Part shown: positions 6,295-7,120 of the stretch, piece by piece
Layout: the number at the start of each line of letters is the position of its first letter
Position numbering within the stretch: the first letter of the stretch is position 1
Source: CAZTZY01 sp964617765
GTDB taxonomy: Bacteria > Pseudomonadota > Gammaproteobacteria > Pseudomonadales > DT-91
Reading direction: 5' to 3'
DNA length: 7,120 nucleotides
NCBI GenBank assembly: GCA_964617765.1
Contig: CAZTZY010000117.1
Location: forward strand, 1 to 7,120
Notes under the pieces: model-generated
What the model saw: the letters and a program-made list of their open reading frames with translations, nothing else
Told to the model about the DNA's origin: nothing
Databases searched by the model: none
Made by a program: the position numbers and the translations under genes

Positions 6295-6642
6295 ATGTTT
6301 TTAATCGTTAAATACCTGATTACTGCCGGCGTTATCGTACTGGTTTCTGAATTAGCCAAACGCAATGACCAAATCGGTGCGCTGATTGCATCACTGCCAT
6401 TAATCACATTTATGGTGCTTATCTGGCTGCATATCGAAGAACAGCCCGCAGAAAAAATCAGCAATCATGCCTATTATACCTTTTGGTATGTTATCCCTAC
6501 GCTGCCCATGTTCCTGGTTTTTCCTTACCTGAACCAACAGTATGGATTCTGGATAGCCTTGGGAAGCAGTACATTACTCACGATTGGCTTATTCTGGTTA
6601 TGGGCAATCGCGGTAAAACCGTTTGGTATTCATTTGCTATAA
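6295..6642 (+). CDS. DUF3147 family small integral membrane protein
   Basis: Protein of 115 residues, function unknown, that I recognise as DUF3147-like from SELAKR (18-23), GALIASLPL (28-36), HAYYTFWYV (58-66), LPMFLVFP (70-77) and the C-terminal KPFGIHLL. Four hydrophobic helices are visible at about 2-19, 27-47, 60-78 and 84-106, with a charged loop (IEEQPAEK) between helices 2 and 3. It should sit in the inner membrane. An in-frame ATG at 6271 would add eight residues, but it lies on the edge of the upstream palindrome, and family members usually begin directly with the first helix, so I prefer ATG 6295. Neither start has a clear ribosome binding site. The gene is bracketed by the two REP-like palindromes and converges with the thioesterase gene. 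No functional link with its neighbours can be shown. Confidence 0.82.
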   Translation: MFLIVKYLITAGVIVLVSELAKRNDQIGALIASLPLITFMVLIWLHIEEQPAEKISNHAYYTFWYVIPTLPMFLVFPYLNQQYGFWIALGSSTLLTIGLFWLWAIAVKPFGIHLL

Positions 6643-6654
6643 GCCGAAGGGGTT

Positions 6655-6688
6655 CATGTACAGACGTAGCATGCTACGTCTCTACGAT
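6655..6688 (+). repeat. REP-like palindromic element, copy 2
   Basis: The second 34-nt copy is in the same orientation as copy 1. It differs at three positions. A G-to-C change at 6661 breaks one stem pair (GTAC instead of GTAG at the foot). A T-to-A change at 6668 is matched by an A-to-T change at 6675 on the other arm, so that base pair is swapped rather than lost. It lies in the 57-bp gap between two convergent genes (stops at 6642 and 6700), where a hairpin could end transcription from both sides. The inverted repeat proper is 6658-6685. Confidence 0.8.
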
Positions 6689-6699
6689 CTTGGTAAAAA

Positions 6700-7120
6700 T
6701 CAGGCGATGCCTTTCATTGCCAGCAAATCACTTAAACTGACTCCCACTGCCTCAGCAAGATTCTTCGGTAATTTAAAAGATCCATTGGCACGCATCAATA
6801 TCATGCCATTCTGGTTGCGCACTACGCCTTGCGAAAAACCCATGGTGTTAGTGATTTTCAAGGTTTCAACATCAGCCCAGATCCAGTCATGCAATTGCCC
6901 TGGCGCCAGAAAATCCATACTCATGGAAATCGTCGGCATACCCATATATTTTTCCACGCTATGGCAAACCGAAGCACTTAACGCAATATCCATCAACGTC
7001 ATAAACACTGCACCATGACAAATACCGATAGGATTACAATGTTGTTTTTCTACCTGCAATCCCCAAATAGTTCCTTCCCTGCTTACTTTGAAATACAAGG
7101 GTGCCAACGCATCATTAAAA
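6700..7120 (-). CDS. PaaI-like hotdog-fold thioesterase (5' end cut by window edge)
   Basis: Predicted acyl-CoA thioesterase of the PaaI/DUF4442-like hotdog superfamily, hydrolysing an acyl-CoA to free acid and CoA in the cytoplasm. The visible 139 residues carry the family signature NPIGICHGAVFMTLMDIA (long helix of the hotdog fold, with the N-x-x-G-x-x-H-G core), followed by the sheet strands TISMSMDFLAPG, IWADVETLKIT and GVVRNQNGMILMRANGSF. The frame is open through the right edge (codons F-N-D-A precede LAPLYFKVS), so the true start lies outside; the TTG at 7107 should not be taken as the start. About a dozen N-terminal residues or fewer are probably missing. The C-terminal tail ends LLAMKGIA. 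It points toward the acyl-CoA synthetase side but is transcribed convergently, so any metabolic link is inference. The substrate is unknown. Confidence 0.87.
   Translation of the reverse strand, partial: FNDALAPLYFKVSREGTIWGLQVEKQHCNPIGICHGAVFMTLMDIALSASVCHSVEKYMGMPTISMSMDFLAPGQLHDWIWADVETLKITNTMGFSQGVVRNQNGMILMRANGSFKLPKNLAEAVGVSLSDLLAMKGIA

Noticed and set aside
6239..6688. CRISPR-like pair of repeats
   Set aside because: There are only two copies, separated by a full gene rather than a spacer, with no cas genes; the perfect palindrome fits a REP-type element better.

Overview
The window (about 45% GC by eye) looks like chromosomal DNA of a free-living gammaproteobacterium, probably a marine or environmental member of the Cellvibrionales/Pseudomonadales area. 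The reasons are an exonuclease III of the type related to Pseudomonas Crc, a GH114-type outer-membrane lipoprotein, a PleD-like response regulator with a degenerate GGDEF domain, a SnoaL-like/acyl-CoA-ligase/thioesterase gene set, and a DUF3147 membrane protein. The taxonomic placement is inference from how the proteins read; no marker gene is present.

Layout. Positions 1-746 (minus) hold an exonuclease III gene that lacks only its last few codons. Positions 837-1697 (minus) encode a GH114-like lipoprotein lying upstream of the nuclease gene in the same direction; each has its own plausible sigma70 promoter. A divergent intergenic region (1698-1943) separates these from glutamate racemase murI (1944-2741, plus, GTG start). 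Next is a two-gene unit (2880-4365, plus): a REC plus degenerate-GGDEF regulator, then a SnoaL-like small enzyme 10 nt downstream. A leader with a (CACAA)4 repeat and a plausible promoter precedes an acyl-CoA synthetase (4515-6215, plus). After it, two near-identical 34-bp palindromic elements bracket a small four-helix DUF3147 membrane protein (6295-6642, plus). A PaaI-like hotdog thioesterase (minus, 5' end outside the window) converges on this gene from the right edge.

How the genes may work together. The SnoaL-like protein, acyl-CoA synthetase and thioesterase would suit activation, modification and release of a CoA-linked acyl or polycyclic acid, but the substrate cannot be read from the sequence. 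The regulator has a complete phosphoacceptor domain; its GGDEF motif is destroyed while the RxxD inhibitory-site motif is kept, which suggests a c-di-GMP sensor rather than a synthase. The exonuclease and MurI are housekeeping functions.

The most notable non-coding signal is the palindrome pair at 6239-6272 and 6655-6688. The two copies differ by a compensatory base-pair swap inside the stem, as expected of a REP-like dispersed hairpin element under structural selection. I see no CRISPR array, tRNA, rRNA, integrase or transposase gene, and no convincing wholly new multi-gene system. No stretch over 300 bp lacks a gene.
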